Assembly (NCBI GenBank): GCA_965261535.1
Contig: OZ253469.1
Coordinates: forward strand, 3,844,001 to 3,908,000
Length of the DNA stretch: 64,000 nt
DNA from: VXNE01 sp965261535
Lineage (GTDB): Bacteria > Pseudomonadota > Gammaproteobacteria > Pseudomonadales > Azotimanducaceae
Direction of reading: 5' to 3'
Each line of letters begins with the position of its first letter. Position 1 is the stretch's first letter. Made by a program: the position numbers and the translations under genes. The notes beneath the pieces are model-generated. The model saw only the letters and a program-made list of their open reading frames with translations, was not told where the DNA came from and searched no databases. Shown here one piece after another: positions 1-9,489 of the stretch.

Positions 1-622
1 GTCCCTGACGCGTAGCCTCAGCGGTCAAGGCCGCGACTGTGGTGGCGTCTGGTGAAGGCAAGCTCTCCGGGCACACGCAGATCAAATATGAGTAGTTGGC
101 TCGCCTCCGATGTGCTAGCGCCTCATAGAGGCCCTCAAGGGCGAGTCCCCATTTAACTTCAAACGTAATCACATCTAGAAACTTGCCCGGAAGGTAGGGC
201 AGAACCTTGCCCCCTAGTAAAGTGATGTCAGGCCGAGCCCATTTCCCATCTGGACGTGCTCCGCCCTGAGAAGTATCGAGAACCCGAAGGAATCTGTGGC
301 GCAAATGATATTGCCGGCCAGAAGACTCCGCCCAACGTAGGTCAAGTTCGCGCATGATGGGCGGGTAATAGAACTTCTCGTAATTCTTATCATCATCTCG
401 CGGCTGTCGAAAGATCCCGCCGCCCTGAACGGTACCGACTAGCTTGTGCTCCAGCAGTTTCTCTCGTCGCCACTTGAAGTCGGCGTCCGCGATGTCCAAC
501 TTTTTCTGCAGGATCGTTGGCCCTATGGTACGTCCGGCAGCAGGTGGGAGGCTTCGGTAGAAGTCCTTCAGGCGCATCTCATCCGTGCGTCCCAGAGCCA
601 TTTCCCCATAGTGCGTGACCAT
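1..622 (-). CDS. PD-(D/E)XK nuclease-like protein, 3' part outside window
   Basis: An open frame of at least 207 codons reads leftward off the window edge, so the C-terminus is missing. The ATG at 620-622 is preceded by a strong ribosome-binding site (GAGGAGGT, 632-639, about 9 nt upstream), which fixes the start. The N-terminal 60 residues are charged and could be a winged-helix-like domain. Around residues 140-170 comes RPDITLLGGK followed by DVITFEVKWG, the Asp ... Glu-x-Lys arrangement of PD-(D/E)XK nucleases, and then a helix with EALAHRRRANYSYLICV, typical of restriction-like folds. It lies just outside the repeat-flanked defence island and probably belongs to it functionally. The family call rests on the motif only; the product could be a structural protein with a degenerate nuclease fold. 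Confidence 0.7.
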   Translation of the reverse strand, partial: MVTHYGEMALGRTDEMRLKDFYRSLPPAAGRTIGPTILQKKLDIADADFKWRREKLLEHKLVGTVQGGGIFRQPRDDDKNYEKFYYPPIMRELDLRWAESSGRQYHLRHRFLRVLDTSQGGARPDGKWARPDITLLGGKVLPYLPGKFLDVITFEVKWGLALEGLYEALAHRRRANYSYLICVCPESLPSPDATTVAALTAEATRQG

Positions 623-874
623 GTTCTAGTACCTCCTCAAGGTTCCAGTGGTACGCCGTACATCAGCGGAGTGGCTGAGCCCCGTACAAGCGTGGTTGCA
701 CAACTTATCTTGCCACCTTCCGGCCTTCGGCAGCAAATCCGCTGTGGTGCAGCGTTGGCGTTCCGTGGACCGTCAGTGCCCATTCGGGGTGCGTCGGTTT
801 GTCCGCCGTGAACTTGGCCGACGTCGCGCACGGTAGTACCCTAGTAGCATTGACGTTAGCACCGGCGGAGTCCA

Positions 875-1093
875 ATGAAACTCAGCATCAGCCTCCCGGC
901 AGAGGAGGTCGGATTTCTGGACGCCTATGCGCGTTCGCAAGGCATCAAGTCACGGTCGGGCGTCATTCAAACCGCGCTCCGCCTGTTGCGTACGTCGGAA
1001 CTTGCCGACGACTACACTTCGGCGTGGTCAGAATGGGATGAAGAGGACGACACGGCGTGGGACCGATCATCCCGTGATGGTCTGACTCCGTGA
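875..1093 (+). CDS. Ribbon-helix-helix antitoxin (copy 1)
   Basis: This 72-aa protein starts MKLSISLPAEEVGFLDAYA and has the short beta strand plus two helices of a ribbon-helix-helix DNA-binding antitoxin (ParD/MazE-like type II antitoxins). The acidic C-terminal tail (EWDEEDDTAW) is the expected toxin-neutralising segment. Its stop codon overlaps the GTG start of the MazF-like toxin by 4 bases, so the pair should be translationally coupled and autoregulated through the RHH dimer. An almost identical copy lies at 19602-19820, with changes confined mostly to the acidic tail. That suggests the two antitoxins may cross-neutralise or may be drifting apart. Confidence 0.88.
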   Translation: MKLSISLPAEEVGFLDAYARSQGIKSRSGVIQTALRLLRTSELADDYTSAWSEWDEEDDTAWDRSSRDGLTP

Positions 1094-1455
1094 TCCCCGC
1101 TGTAGCCGCACGGCGGGGCGAAATATGGAACGTGGATTTCAGCAGCCCGATTGGCGCCGAGGCAGCTTTCGAGCGGCCCGCAGTCATCGTGAGCAACAAC
1201 GCGGCGAACGAGAGCGCGTCAGCGACGAACCGCGGCGTGGTTACGGTCGTGCCAGTAACCAGCAACATTCGCCGCGTGTATCCCTTCCAGGTCAGGCTGG
1301 CGGCCCGTGATTGCGGTTTGCGGCGAGACTCGAAAGCCCAGGCGGAACGGATCCGCGTGATCGCCGTTGAACGCCTCCGCAATCGGGTGGGTCGCGTTCC
1401 GCAGAGGCGCATGAACGAGGTCGACGTCGCCCTACGGTTGCATTTGAGTCTCTAA
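1090..1455 (+). CDS. MazF/PemK-family mRNA interferase toxin (copy 1)
   Basis: This 121-aa protein has the MazF fold signature: RGEIWNVDF near the N-terminus, ERPAVIVSNN at about residue 28 and a central VVPVTSN strand. MazF enzymes cut mRNA at short sequence motifs when their antitoxin is degraded. The GTG start overlaps the antitoxin stop. The copy at 19817-20182 differs by several residues in the first strand (RGDTWIVDFGSP here becomes RGEIWNVDFSSP) and at scattered later positions, so both look functional but may differ in specificity. The gene ends within the 724-bp direct repeat. Confidence 0.88.
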   Translation: MIPAVAARRGEIWNVDFSSPIGAEAAFERPAVIVSNNAANESASATNRGVVTVVPVTSNIRRVYPFQVRLAARDCGLRRDSKAQAERIRVIAVERLRNRVGRVPQRRMNEVDVALRLHLSL

Positions 1456-1551
1456 CCCGCATGCCACCCAGGCTCTGCACTCTCGTCCGCGTCAGATCGT
1501 CGTCTCCTCCACTTGGACGGTCGCCCCGGTTTTCGAGGTATCCGGCGCCGA

Positions 1552-1937
1552 TCAAGCCGTCTGCGGATTCACCAACCCGCCGTCCTGATCGCTTGATTTC
1601 GCCACCGCCCGCCGCGGATCCAAAGCATCCCGCACCGCCTCGCGCATGAAGATCAGCAACGTCAGCAGCATCGCGAGCGTGACGAACACGCACAACCCGA
1701 GCCAGGGCGCCTGAAGATTTGCCTTCGCCGACGACACCAACCGGCCCAGGGACGGTCAGTCAATGGGGAGTCCGAAGCCAGGAAGTCCAGTGCGGTCAGC
1801 GCGGTGATCGAGCCGTTCAATATGAACGGTAAGTACGTCAGCGTCGCGACCATGGCGTTGGGAAGCACGTGGCGACGAAGGATCGCCAGGTTCGACACGC
1901 CCAGCGATTGAGCCGCGAGGACGAACTCGAAGTCGCT
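1552..1937 (-). pseudogene. yejE 3'-end fragment (copy 1), decayed
   Basis: The minus strand encodes the C-terminal third of a YejE-like permease: AILRRHVLPNAMVATLTYLP, then after a frame change SSAKANLQAPWLGLCVFVTL, ending in VNPQTA. The same peptides occur in the intact yejE at 22837-23898. Homology stops abruptly at about 1937, and a frame disruption near 1750 separates the two parts. No start codon or N-terminal domain is present, so this is a non-functional duplicated tail. It sits directly after the first toxin-antitoxin copy, as the second copy does at 20473. Confidence 0.85.
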
Positions 1938-2000
1938 CGCCGCTAAGCTCGGGTGTAACCGCGTTGGATCGTTCTGGAGCGAAGGAGTTTCGCCCGCGTG

Positions 2001-2717
2001 CTAGTCGTTCCATGACGCCGCGGCGAGCGGCAGCTCGTTCAACTCAGCCCTTGCTTCGCGCCAGGTCGGGTAATACTTGCTCATTAGCCCGAGGAACCGC
2101 TCGCTGTGCGTGGGTTCCATGAGGTGCAGCATCTCATGAACCACCACGTACTCGAGCAGGTCCTTCGGCTTCTTCACGAGTTCCGTATTGAGCCGTATGG
2201 TGCGGGCGCGGTGATTGCAGCTACCCCACTTCGTCTTCATCCGCTGGAGGAAGTAGCCGGCCACGTCGACACCCAGCTTCGGCTCCCACCGTGCGATCAG
2301 TTCCCGAACGGCCTTGTGCAGAAGGGACTTGTGCCATTCGTGGATAACCGCCGCGCGTTTGGCGCCGTTGCTGCCGGGACGCACGGAGAGCATGATCGCG
2401 CGATGACTGAGACGGATGGAAGGCTTCGCCTCTTCCTCTCTGACGGTCAGCAGGTAGTGTCTTCCCCAGAGGTAATGGCTCTCGCGCTCGACGAACTGGC
2501 GCGGCGTCTCGCGCGCCTGGCCTCGCATCTTCGCCTGCTGGTCCCGAATCCAGCCGAGCTTGGAGATCGTATAGGCACGGGCTACCTCGCTGCGCGTCCC
2601 GCTTGGAGCGACGAGCGTGACCCGCCCGTTGGGGGGGTGTACCGAAAGGTGGGCATGCTTGACGTCCTTGCGCGTGAGAGCGATGGCAACCTCGCCGAGC
2701 TGGATCGTCTCTGCCAT
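2001..2717 (-). CDS. YgjP-like M48/WLM metallopeptidase linked to type I R-M
   Basis: This 238-aa protein carries VVHEMLHLMEPTHSERF near residues 192-208. HEMLH is the HExxH zinc site, H204 a plausible third ligand. It matches the DUF45/YgjP-like metallopeptidases, including the conserved MKTKWGSC segment at about 160-167. The ATG at 2715-2717 shares one base with the hsdR stop (TGATG), so it is translated as the last gene of hsdM-hsdS-hsdR-peptidase. Genes of this family often sit next to type I restriction operons; a role in trimming or turnover of the restriction subunit is possible but unproven. A longer in-frame start upstream would overlap hsdR by 120 bases and is unlikely. Confidence 0.88.
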   Translation of the reverse strand: MAETIQLGEVAIALTRKDVKHAHLSVHPPNGRVTLVAPSGTRSEVARAYTISKLGWIRDQQAKMRGQARETPRQFVERESHYLWGRHYLLTVREEEAKPSIRLSHRAIMLSVRPGSNGAKRAAVIHEWHKSLLHKAVRELIARWEPKLGVDVAGYFLQRMKTKWGSCNHRARTIRLNTELVKKPKDLLEYVVVHEMLHLMEPTHSERFLGLMSKYYPTWREARAELNELPLAAASWND

Positions 2718-5700
2718 CAGTAACCCGGCTGATTCTTGACGAGCTCGAACAATGCGCGCGTGGCCTCGCGGTTGCGATCCAGCAGCGGAAACAGCGCGTT
2801 CAGCACCTGGGCCTCTCGCGCCTGGTCTCCCTTCCATCCCGCCGGCGCCTGCTCGCGCATCACCCGGTCGATCTCCAGCGCCAACCTGAGGCGCTCGTCC
2901 CCATACTCGGCCGGCGACTCCGCGACCCCGTCCGCTCGGGCGCGACCGGCGGCGAGAATCTGCGCCAGGTTGTTGTAGATCACCGTCGCCTCCCGCCTGC
3001 CGTGCAGCGCGGCCGGTACGCCGTCGTCAAACCGCTTGGCGCCGAGCCGTTTCACCAGCGCCTCGGCCTGCCGGAGAAACTCCTCGTATGCGGTCGCGTC
3101 CTCGTGGCTCTGCTTGATCAGGTCGTCCAACAGCTTCGACATCTGCTCGTAGAACCGGGGGTCGGTGAGCTGGTCGCGTGTAATGGTCTTGCGGACGTTG
3201 TTGATGATCCCTTCCGCAATCGCATTCCTGGACAGCTTGCCCTTTTCGTTGAGCTTGCGAGCGATGGCGTTGTGGATGCCGGTTTCGATGATCGACTCCG
3301 TCAGCGACATCTCGCTCAGCATACCGAGATCCGTGGCAGTGTCGGCGTGGACGTACGTGTTGAGCAGATGGCGCATGTCTGCCTCGTACGGCTTGATGTC
3401 CAGTTCCTCGCCCGAGTGCTTCTTGATGGCCGAACGGATATCGCCGTAGAACTCGACTTCTATCCGGATGGCGGCTGCCTCGGGGTCGGAGTACCCGGCC
3501 TCCGTCAGGTCCTGCGCCAAAGCCGCGAAGGCGCGTACGTAGACGGCGACGGCTTTGTAGAACGAGATCCGGAGTGCCTCCGTCTCATTGAGCGCATTCG
3601 GATTGGCGGCGTCGCCGCAGAAGTAATGCAGGTATTGCTCGACTTCCCGGGGCGGTTGGACCGGTTCGCACAGGTAGCCCAGCGCTTCGCGAGCTTCGTC
3701 CAGCCTCTTCCTGCCCTCGCTCAGCCGGTCCTTGAGATGAACGTTGTTGTCGCCGCCACCTTCTGCGTCGGTGTCTAGCTCGTCCGAACTATAAACGGCG
3801 ATCGCCTCCTGCACTTCGCCGAGCAGCTCCTTGAAGTCGACGATGTGGCCGTAATCCTTGTCGTCGCCGTCGAGGCGGTTTGTACGGCAGATGGCTTGGA
3901 ACAAATTGTGTTCGCGCAGTTCATTGTCCAGATAGATGTACGTACAGCTCGGGGCATCGAACCCAGTGAGTAGCTTGCTCACGACAATCAACAGCTTCAT
4001 CTGTGCCGGCTCCTTGATGAAACGGCGCTTGGCTTCGTCCTCGTACTGTTTGGTGGTCTGGCGGACCTTCAGTACGTGCAGGGTGTAGGTATCGAACTTG
4101 TAGCGCTCGTCGCTGTTGACTGGTTCGCGGGAAATCGCGTTGTGATTCGGCTCGTACGAGGTGATGATCCCGCAGTACGGTCCGAAGGCTGTATTCTGGA
4201 ACAGTCGGTAGTAGTGGCAGGCATCGTAGATCGAGGCGGTGACCAGGATTGCCGTACCCCGGTCGCTGTTGAGTCGGGGCTTGAGACTGAAGTCCTCAAT
4301 GATGTCGGCGATGATGCGCTGCTTGCGCTCTGCGGCGCTCATGAGCTCTTCCATTGTCGCCCAGCGCTGGCGTAGGCGCGCCTGTTGGAAGTTGTTCAGG
4401 CCTTTGGTCTTCTGCTCGAACCACTGGTCAATGGCGGCCTGCGAGGTGAGGCGCTGCGGTACGTCACGCGCTTCGTACTTGAGATCCAGGATGACGCCGT
4501 CGGCCACACCCTCGTGGAACTTGTAGGTGTGGATGTAGGTGCCGAAGACATCCCGCGTCATCCGCCTATCCTTGCGAAGGAGCGGCGTGCCGGTGAAGCC
4601 GATGAATACCGCTCCCTCCAGCCAGCGCTTCATCTGCCGGTTCATATCGCCGCCCTGCGTGCGGTGACATTCGTCCACGAACACGTAGAAGCGACCCGAG
4701 ACGGGTGGCGGATTGCCCTTGACGTCGGCCACGTCGAACTTGTGGATTAGTGCGCATAGGAGACGGGGCGTCGTCGCTCCGAGCTTCTCGACGAACTGCG
4801 CCCGCGACGTGATGCGCGGAGAAGCCGCATCCGGGGCGATTACCGCGGCATTCTTCATTACCCCTTCGATCTGCTTGTCCAGTTCGTCGCGATCGGTGAC
4901 GACGAGGACGCGAGCGGCGGGGTCCTGCTCAAGAATCGACTTGGCGAGCAGCACCATCACGATGCTCTTCCCGCTGCCCTGGGTGTGCCAGATGACGCCC
5001 CCTTCGCGCTTCACGATGCGAATCTGCGCGGCCTTCACGCCGAAGAACTGGTGCGGCCTCGGCACCTTCTTTTGCCCGGCGTCGAAGATGATGAAATTCC
5101 GAATCAAGTCGAGTAGCCGCGCCTTATTGCACATCTGGGTCAGCGGTCGGTCGAGCAGTGCTCCTGCCGCAGGCGTTCCGGCGCTCGGTGCCTCGTCCTT
5201 CCACGCGACGAAGAACTGCTCCGGCGTGCCCGTCGTACCGTAACGCAGTCCCTGCGAGTCGCTGCCGCCGAAGAGGAGTTGCGTCGTGCTGAAGAACGTC
5301 TTGTTGAAGATCTCTTCCTGATTCGTGATGAGCTGCCGGACGCCGTCGCCGATCTCGACCGAGCTGCGTTTCAGCTCGATCACGCCGACGACGAGGCCGT
5401 TGAGGTAGAGCACGATGTCTGGCCGCCGCTCGTAGCCGCCCTTCAGCGTCACCTCTTCGGCCAGTGCGAAGTCGTTTTTCTCCGGGTGCTCCCAGTCGAT
5501 GAGATGTACCGTCTCGTGGGGTTGACCCGCGGCGATCTGCACTGGCACGCCGTAGCGCAGGAGCTGGTAGGTGCGGAGGTTCGCTTGGTAGAGCGTCATG
5601 CCGGTCGAATCGGCGGCGGTCTCGAGCTTCTGCAGGGCGGCGGAACTGTGGACGTCGGAATAGCCGCGGGCCTTGAGGTTGTCGCGCAGGAGCGCCGTCT

Positions 5701-5836
5701 CGATTGCGCGGTTGTTCTTTCGCTTGCTCCAGTCGCCGAGGTCGCGGTAGCCGAGATTGTCGGGACGCGCCGGATCGGTGAACAGGGCGACGACGCGGTT
5801 CTGTGTCTTGCGCTCGGAGCGCGGTTGCTCAGGCAT
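2717..5836 (-). CDS. hsdR: Type I restriction enzyme, R subunit
   Basis: This 1039-aa protein has the standard HsdR layout. An N-terminal PD-(D/E)XK nuclease follows RPDIVLYLNGLVVGVIELKR (D140, E154, K156). A superfamily-2 translocase has Walker A GSGKS at 287-291 and a DECH box at 388-391, followed by the helicase C-terminal half and a long helical C-terminus. HsdR couples ATP-driven DNA translocation to cleavage of unmodified DNA. It overlaps hsdS by 8 bases and the peptidase by one base, so the whole system is one operon read leftward. No frameshift or stop interrupts it. Confidence 0.96.
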   Translation of the reverse strand: MPEQPRSERKTQNRVVALFTDPARPDNLGYRDLGDWSKRKNNRAIETALLRDNLKARGYSDVHSSAALQKLETAADSTGMTLYQANLRTYQLLRYGVPVQIAAGQPHETVHLIDWEHPEKNDFALAEEVTLKGGYERRPDIVLYLNGLVVGVIELKRSSVEIGDGVRQLITNQEEIFNKTFFSTTQLLFGGSDSQGLRYGTTGTPEQFFVAWKDEAPSAGTPAAGALLDRPLTQMCNKARLLDLIRNFIIFDAGQKKVPRPHQFFGVKAAQIRIVKREGGVIWHTQGSGKSIVMVLLAKSILEQDPAARVLVVTDRDELDKQIEGVMKNAAVIAPDAASPRITSRAQFVEKLGATTPRLLCALIHKFDVADVKGNPPPVSGRFYVFVDECHRTQGGDMNRQMKRWLEGAVFIGFTGTPLLRKDRRMTRDVFGTYIHTYKFHEGVADGVILDLKYEARDVPQRLTSQAAIDQWFEQKTKGLNNFQQARLRQRWATMEELMSAAERKQRIIADIIEDFSLKPRLNSDRGTAILVTASIYDACHYYRLFQNTAFGPYCGIITSYEPNHNAISREPVNSDERYKFDTYTLHVLKVRQTTKQYEDEAKRRFIKEPAQMKLLIVVSKLLTGFDAPSCTYIYLDNELREHNLFQAICRTNRLDGDDKDYGHIVDFKELLGEVQEAIAVYSSDELDTDAEGGGDNNVHLKDRLSEGRKRLDEAREALGYLCEPVQPPREVEQYLHYFCGDAANPNALNETEALRISFYKAVAVYVRAFAALAQDLTEAGYSDPEAAAIRIEVEFYGDIRSAIKKHSGEELDIKPYEADMRHLLNTYVHADTATDLGMLSEMSLTESIIETGIHNAIARKLNEKGKLSRNAIAEGIINNVRKTITRDQLTDPRFYEQMSKLLDDLIKQSHEDATAYEEFLRQAEALVKRLGAKRFDDGVPAALHGRREATVIYNNLAQILAAGRARADGVAESPAEYGDERLRLALEIDRVMREQAPAGWKGDQAREAQVLNALFPLLDRNREATRALFELVKNQPGY

Positions 5837-6911
5837 GGGCCACGTCCGGCTGGACCAGCCGCGTCTTGCCAGTGAGCAGCTCCTGCACCATGGCCTGCTT
5901 GAGGTCTTGCGTCTTGTCGCGGCGGGCTTGGAGCACGGCGATTTCGGCGTCGATGTCGGAGAGAACAGAGACGACTGCGAGCTGTTCGTCGTATTCAGGA
6001 ATCGTCAGTCTTATGTTCTGGTAATCAGAGATGTAGTACCGCCTATGGTCGCCAGCCGGAAAGCGAATCAGCTGCATCCGCTCGAACAGAAATCTCAGGC
6101 TTGTACGGTCATGTATTGGCCTGAGTAGCTTGATTGCAGACGACTTCACCTTGAACGGGGCCGTCGCAAATTTGCAGTCCGTCGTGAAGTCATCGAAGAC
6201 GATGGCTGGTAGATCATCGCATACTCCGAAGACTTCGGTCGTATATCCCAGAATGAACGCCTTATTTGCCGTTAGTACTGGGATGTCGCCATGGTTTGAG
6301 TATTCCGTGCTCTTCACGATGTAGGGATCAGGTCGCTCGTATGCCAGCAAGTCCCCCAACTGCTTCGTCACCCACTCGCCGCTGAAGCCCGGCAGGCGGA
6401 TCTGGCCGGTCAGGAGCTGCTGCATGGTGGCCTGCTTGATGTCCCGTCCCTTGGCGATGAGCCGATTCAGCCCGTCCAGCAGCGCATCCACATCGTTCAA
6501 TGCCGCCGCTATGGCGCGCTGTTCCCGGAGATTGGTGGGCAACGTGACCGTTTCAACGTGAAGATCGTTGCGGTTAACTCCCGGCACCCCGCTCTTTCCG
6601 CTGAAAGAAGCGAAATCAAACCTCTGCAGAAGGTAGTAGGTGAAGCGCGGGTCGTTGCCATGGAAATCTCGGACGTAGAGCGTAGTGTTCAGCGGCCAGA
6701 ACGGCTGGCAGACCAAGAAGATCTCTCCGATAGTGCCGTATCGGCCAGTGACGACTCCGGGAGAATCAACCATCGCAACGTCGTGGAAGTCGGTAACGCC
6801 AGCTGAACTGACGATCGGTATCGCCCCCCTATTCCGAGCGCGATGTGGGAGATCGTAGCCACGCTGGAACGTCACCACTTGACCTAGAGGCAGCGTAGCC
6901 CATGCGCTCAT
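5829..6911 (-). CDS. hsdS: Type I restriction enzyme, S (specificity) subunit
   Basis: At 360 aa it is somewhat short for an HsdS but has two half-repeats. Each contains a target-recognition domain followed by a conserved region: REQRAIAAALNDVDALLDGL near residue 125-145 and EQLAVVSVLSDIDAEIAVLQ near 315-335. Each conserved region ends in a helix and a QQLLTGQIRL or QELLTGKTRL motif. HsdS bridges two HsdM and sets the recognition sequence. It begins one base into the hsdM stop and overlaps hsdR at its end. The recognition sequence cannot be read from the protein. Confidence 0.95.
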   Translation of the reverse strand: MSAWATLPLGQVVTFQRGYDLPHRARNRGAIPIVSSAGVTDFHDVAMVDSPGVVTGRYGTIGEIFLVCQPFWPLNTTLYVRDFHGNDPRFTYYLLQRFDFASFSGKSGVPGVNRNDLHVETVTLPTNLREQRAIAAALNDVDALLDGLNRLIAKGRDIKQATMQQLLTGQIRLPGFSGEWVTKQLGDLLAYERPDPYIVKSTEYSNHGDIPVLTANKAFILGYTTEVFGVCDDLPAIVFDDFTTDCKFATAPFKVKSSAIKLLRPIHDRTSLRFLFERMQLIRFPAGDHRRYYISDYQNIRLTIPEYDEQLAVVSVLSDIDAEIAVLQARRDKTQDLKQAMVQELLTGKTRLVQPDVAHA

Positions 6912-9388
6912 TACTTGACACCCATCGTCTTGAGGTGCTCATCCACGCGTGCGGCGAGCGTCTCTAACTTGTCAACGAGCGCTGGCAGCGGCGCCGCGTA
7001 GCGCTCGGCTAGTTGGCGAATGCGGCCGTTGAGTGTCTGCGAGACGCGGTCAATCTCCCTCTGCACGGAGGCTGACAGGCGCGTCATCCACTTATCGTCC
7101 ACCACCAGCTTCTTGATCTCGGCCTCGATGAGCCTGGGGTACTTGGCATCGATCTTCTGGTCCAAGTCCTTCTGCGTGGCCTTGCGCTTTGCGTTAACGT
7201 CCGATTGCTGCTTCAGCAGGTCCGCGTACCCCTTGAGCGCAGCGCGTTCGTCGATGTAGAGCGGGTCGTTGCCGATATTCTTCAGTCGTGCCTTCACGGC
7301 CTTTGCCGTGATCTTCTGTTTGTCGCCCTCACCCGAGATGACCTCGGCGAGCAGGCCGTCCTCACCGCCGTTCTCCTCGCGTGTCTCGTCGATCTCTCGC
7401 TCTAGCACGGCGAGCTGGTCGTCGAGCGCCTCGATGGCATCGTGTTCGGCAACGAAGTAGCGGGCGACCAGAATCGACGCGGGAACGAGGTCCGACTTGA
7501 AGCGCCGCTTGCCCTTCAGGTAGTCGTGCGGTTCGGGCCAGGTGAGCTTGTTGTTCTTGCCCTTCACCTGCACGATCTCCCTTGGCTGCGCCCCTTTCAC
7601 CCAGCCGTCGGCGGCGATCAGGTACGCGTCGTCCTGCATGGACTCGGCCCAGTAGTCCATCAGTTGCTGGTAGACATCGTAGGCATCGAGCAACTGCGGT
7701 GCTTGGCGGAACGCCGCCAGCAGATCCTCCGCGATGGACTCGATCAGCTCCTTTGGGTGAGCGTCCTTGCCGAAGCGGGTGAGGGACGGCGTGTTGGCAC
7801 TGCGCCAGTCGGTAAAGATCTTCCCTACCTTCTGCTGAAACGCGGAAAACTCGGGGTGTTCGAGGATCGCACGCTTCATCTCGGTTAGCGCCGGCTTCAG
7901 TCGCGCGTAACCGGGACGGCCGGCGGATTCGAAGAGGAAGCCGCGCACGCTGGGGAACACCTGCCAGTACGCCTCGAGCGAGTCCACGTCGCGCTCCGGG
8001 ATACCGCCGCGCAGGTGACCGTCGATGTCCTGCAGGTCCTCGGGCTCCGTGCTGTCGATGTAGCGCGGCAGGTTGAGATGGAAGTCGTTCTTCGGGTCGG
8101 CGATCTCGTCGATCGGCACCATTCGGGCGTAGCGCGGAACGTCGACTTGCCGCGTGAACGTATCAACGATCCTGTGGATGTCCTGCTCGCGCAGCCGGTT
8201 CTTGGGACCGTCCTTTCTGAATCCCCTGGAGGCGTCGATCATGAACACGCCCTTGCGTCCGGCGGCGTTCTCCTTGTCGAGCACGACGATGCAGGCCGGG
8301 ATGCCCGTGCCGTAAAAGAGGTTCGGGGGCAGCCCGATGATTCCCTTGAGATAGCCGGAGCGGACAAGCTGCTCGCGAATTCTGGCTTCGGCATTGCCGC
8401 GGAACAGCACGCCGTGCGGCAGGACGCAGGCGGACTTCCCCGCACCCTTCATCGAGCGAATGATGTGTAGCAGGTACGCGTAGTCGCCTTGCCTGGGGGG
8501 CGGTTCGCCCCAGGTGAAACGCTGGAACGGGTCCGTGGACGGCGTGAGTCCGGTTAACCAAGTCTTGTCGGAGAACGGCGGGTTGGCGACGACGTAGTCG
8601 TAGGTGCGAAGCTGCTCGCCGTCCTTGAATTTGGGTGCGGCCAGCGTGTTGCCCGAGACAATACTCGCCGTGGGAAAATCGTGGAGGATCATGTTCATGC
8701 GGGCGAGGCCCGAGGTGGTCACGTCCTTCTCTTGCCCCTCGAGGGTAATCTGCTTGCCCGTCTGGGCGGCCACCTTGAGGAGTAGCGAACCCGAGCCGCA
8801 GGTCGGGTCATGGGCGGTGGTGGATGCCTTCGTGTTCCGCGGTGAGATCCCGATCACCTTGGCGATGACGCGGCTGACCTCGGCGGGCGTATAGAACTGT
8901 CCCTTGCTCTTACCACTCTCGGTGGCGAAGTGCCGCATCAGGTACTCGTAAGCGTCGCCCAGGATGTCGTCATGCTCGGCGCGGTTCTGGGAAAAATCGA
9001 GCTCCGGACGGGCGAAGATGTTGATCAGGTTCGTCAGCCGCTCCACCCTCTCGTTTCCTTGACCAAGCTTGTTCGGGTCGTTGAAGTCGGGGAAGTCGCT
9101 ACGCGCCAAGCGCGTGTTGGCCTGCACAAGCGGGGCGATGACCTGCGTGTTGATTCTGTCGCCCACGTCGCTTTTGCCGCGGAGCTCGAGCATGTCCGTG
9201 AAGCTCGCGCCCTTGGGGATCCTAATCGGCGGGGCGAAGTCGGTGCTGTCCCCGTATTTGTCGGTGATGTACTTGATGAACAGCATGAAGAGGACGTAGT
9301 CCTTGTACTGGCTCGCGTCCATGCCGCCGCGGAGCTCGTCACAGGATGCCCAGAGCGATGAGTAAAGGTCGGACTTCTTGATGGCCAT
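6911..9388 (-). CDS. hsdM: Type I restriction enzyme, M (N6-adenine methyltransferase) subunit
   Basis: This 825-aa protein starts with the typical HsdM N-terminal helical domain (LWASCDELRGGMDASQYKDY). The methyltransferase follows: DPTCGSGSLLL at 194-204 binds S-adenosylmethionine and NPPF at 269-272 is the catalytic motif IV for N6-adenine. Length is well above the usual 480-550 aa; the extra C-terminal about 350 residues are charged and predicted helical or coiled, as in the longer HsdM subclass. First gene of the operon hsdM-hsdS-hsdR-peptidase. No convincing promoter was found in the 90 bases upstream. Confidence 0.96.
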   Translation of the reverse strand: MAIKKSDLYSSLWASCDELRGGMDASQYKDYVLFMLFIKYITDKYGDSTDFAPPIRIPKGASFTDMLELRGKSDVGDRINTQVIAPLVQANTRLARSDFPDFNDPNKLGQGNERVERLTNLINIFARPELDFSQNRAEHDDILGDAYEYLMRHFATESGKSKGQFYTPAEVSRVIAKVIGISPRNTKASTTAHDPTCGSGSLLLKVAAQTGKQITLEGQEKDVTTSGLARMNMILHDFPTASIVSGNTLAAPKFKDGEQLRTYDYVVANPPFSDKTWLTGLTPSTDPFQRFTWGEPPPRQGDYAYLLHIIRSMKGAGKSACVLPHGVLFRGNAEARIREQLVRSGYLKGIIGLPPNLFYGTGIPACIVVLDKENAAGRKGVFMIDASRGFRKDGPKNRLREQDIHRIVDTFTRQVDVPRYARMVPIDEIADPKNDFHLNLPRYIDSTEPEDLQDIDGHLRGGIPERDVDSLEAYWQVFPSVRGFLFESAGRPGYARLKPALTEMKRAILEHPEFSAFQQKVGKIFTDWRSANTPSLTRFGKDAHPKELIESIAEDLLAAFRQAPQLLDAYDVYQQLMDYWAESMQDDAYLIAADGWVKGAQPREIVQVKGKNNKLTWPEPHDYLKGKRRFKSDLVPASILVARYFVAEHDAIEALDDQLAVLEREIDETREENGGEDGLLAEVISGEGDKQKITAKAVKARLKNIGNDPLYIDERAALKGYADLLKQQSDVNAKRKATQKDLDQKIDAKYPRLIEAEIKKLVVDDKWMTRLSASVQREIDRVSQTLNGRIRQLAERYAAPLPALVDKLETLAARVDEHLKTMGVK

Positions 9389-9489
9389 TACGGTCTTTGG
9401 ACTCTTGATATCGAGCGCGTGCCCTCGATGTCGGACCCGGCACGTGATTTGTTACTAGTCAACAGTTTACTGAGTTTATGCCGGACGAA

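Larger units (their letters stand above)
799..1522. repeat. Direct repeat A (724 bp) carrying a toxin-antitoxin module
   Basis: This segment aligns without gaps to 19526-20249 at a constant offset of 18,727 bases. It starts just before the antitoxin leader and ends after the toxin stop codon. Both copies are in the same orientation and both are followed by yejE 3'-end sequence. Between them lie the R-M operon and the ubiquitin-like operon, so homologous recombination between the copies could excise or invert-duplicate about 18.7 kb. Confidence 0.9.
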
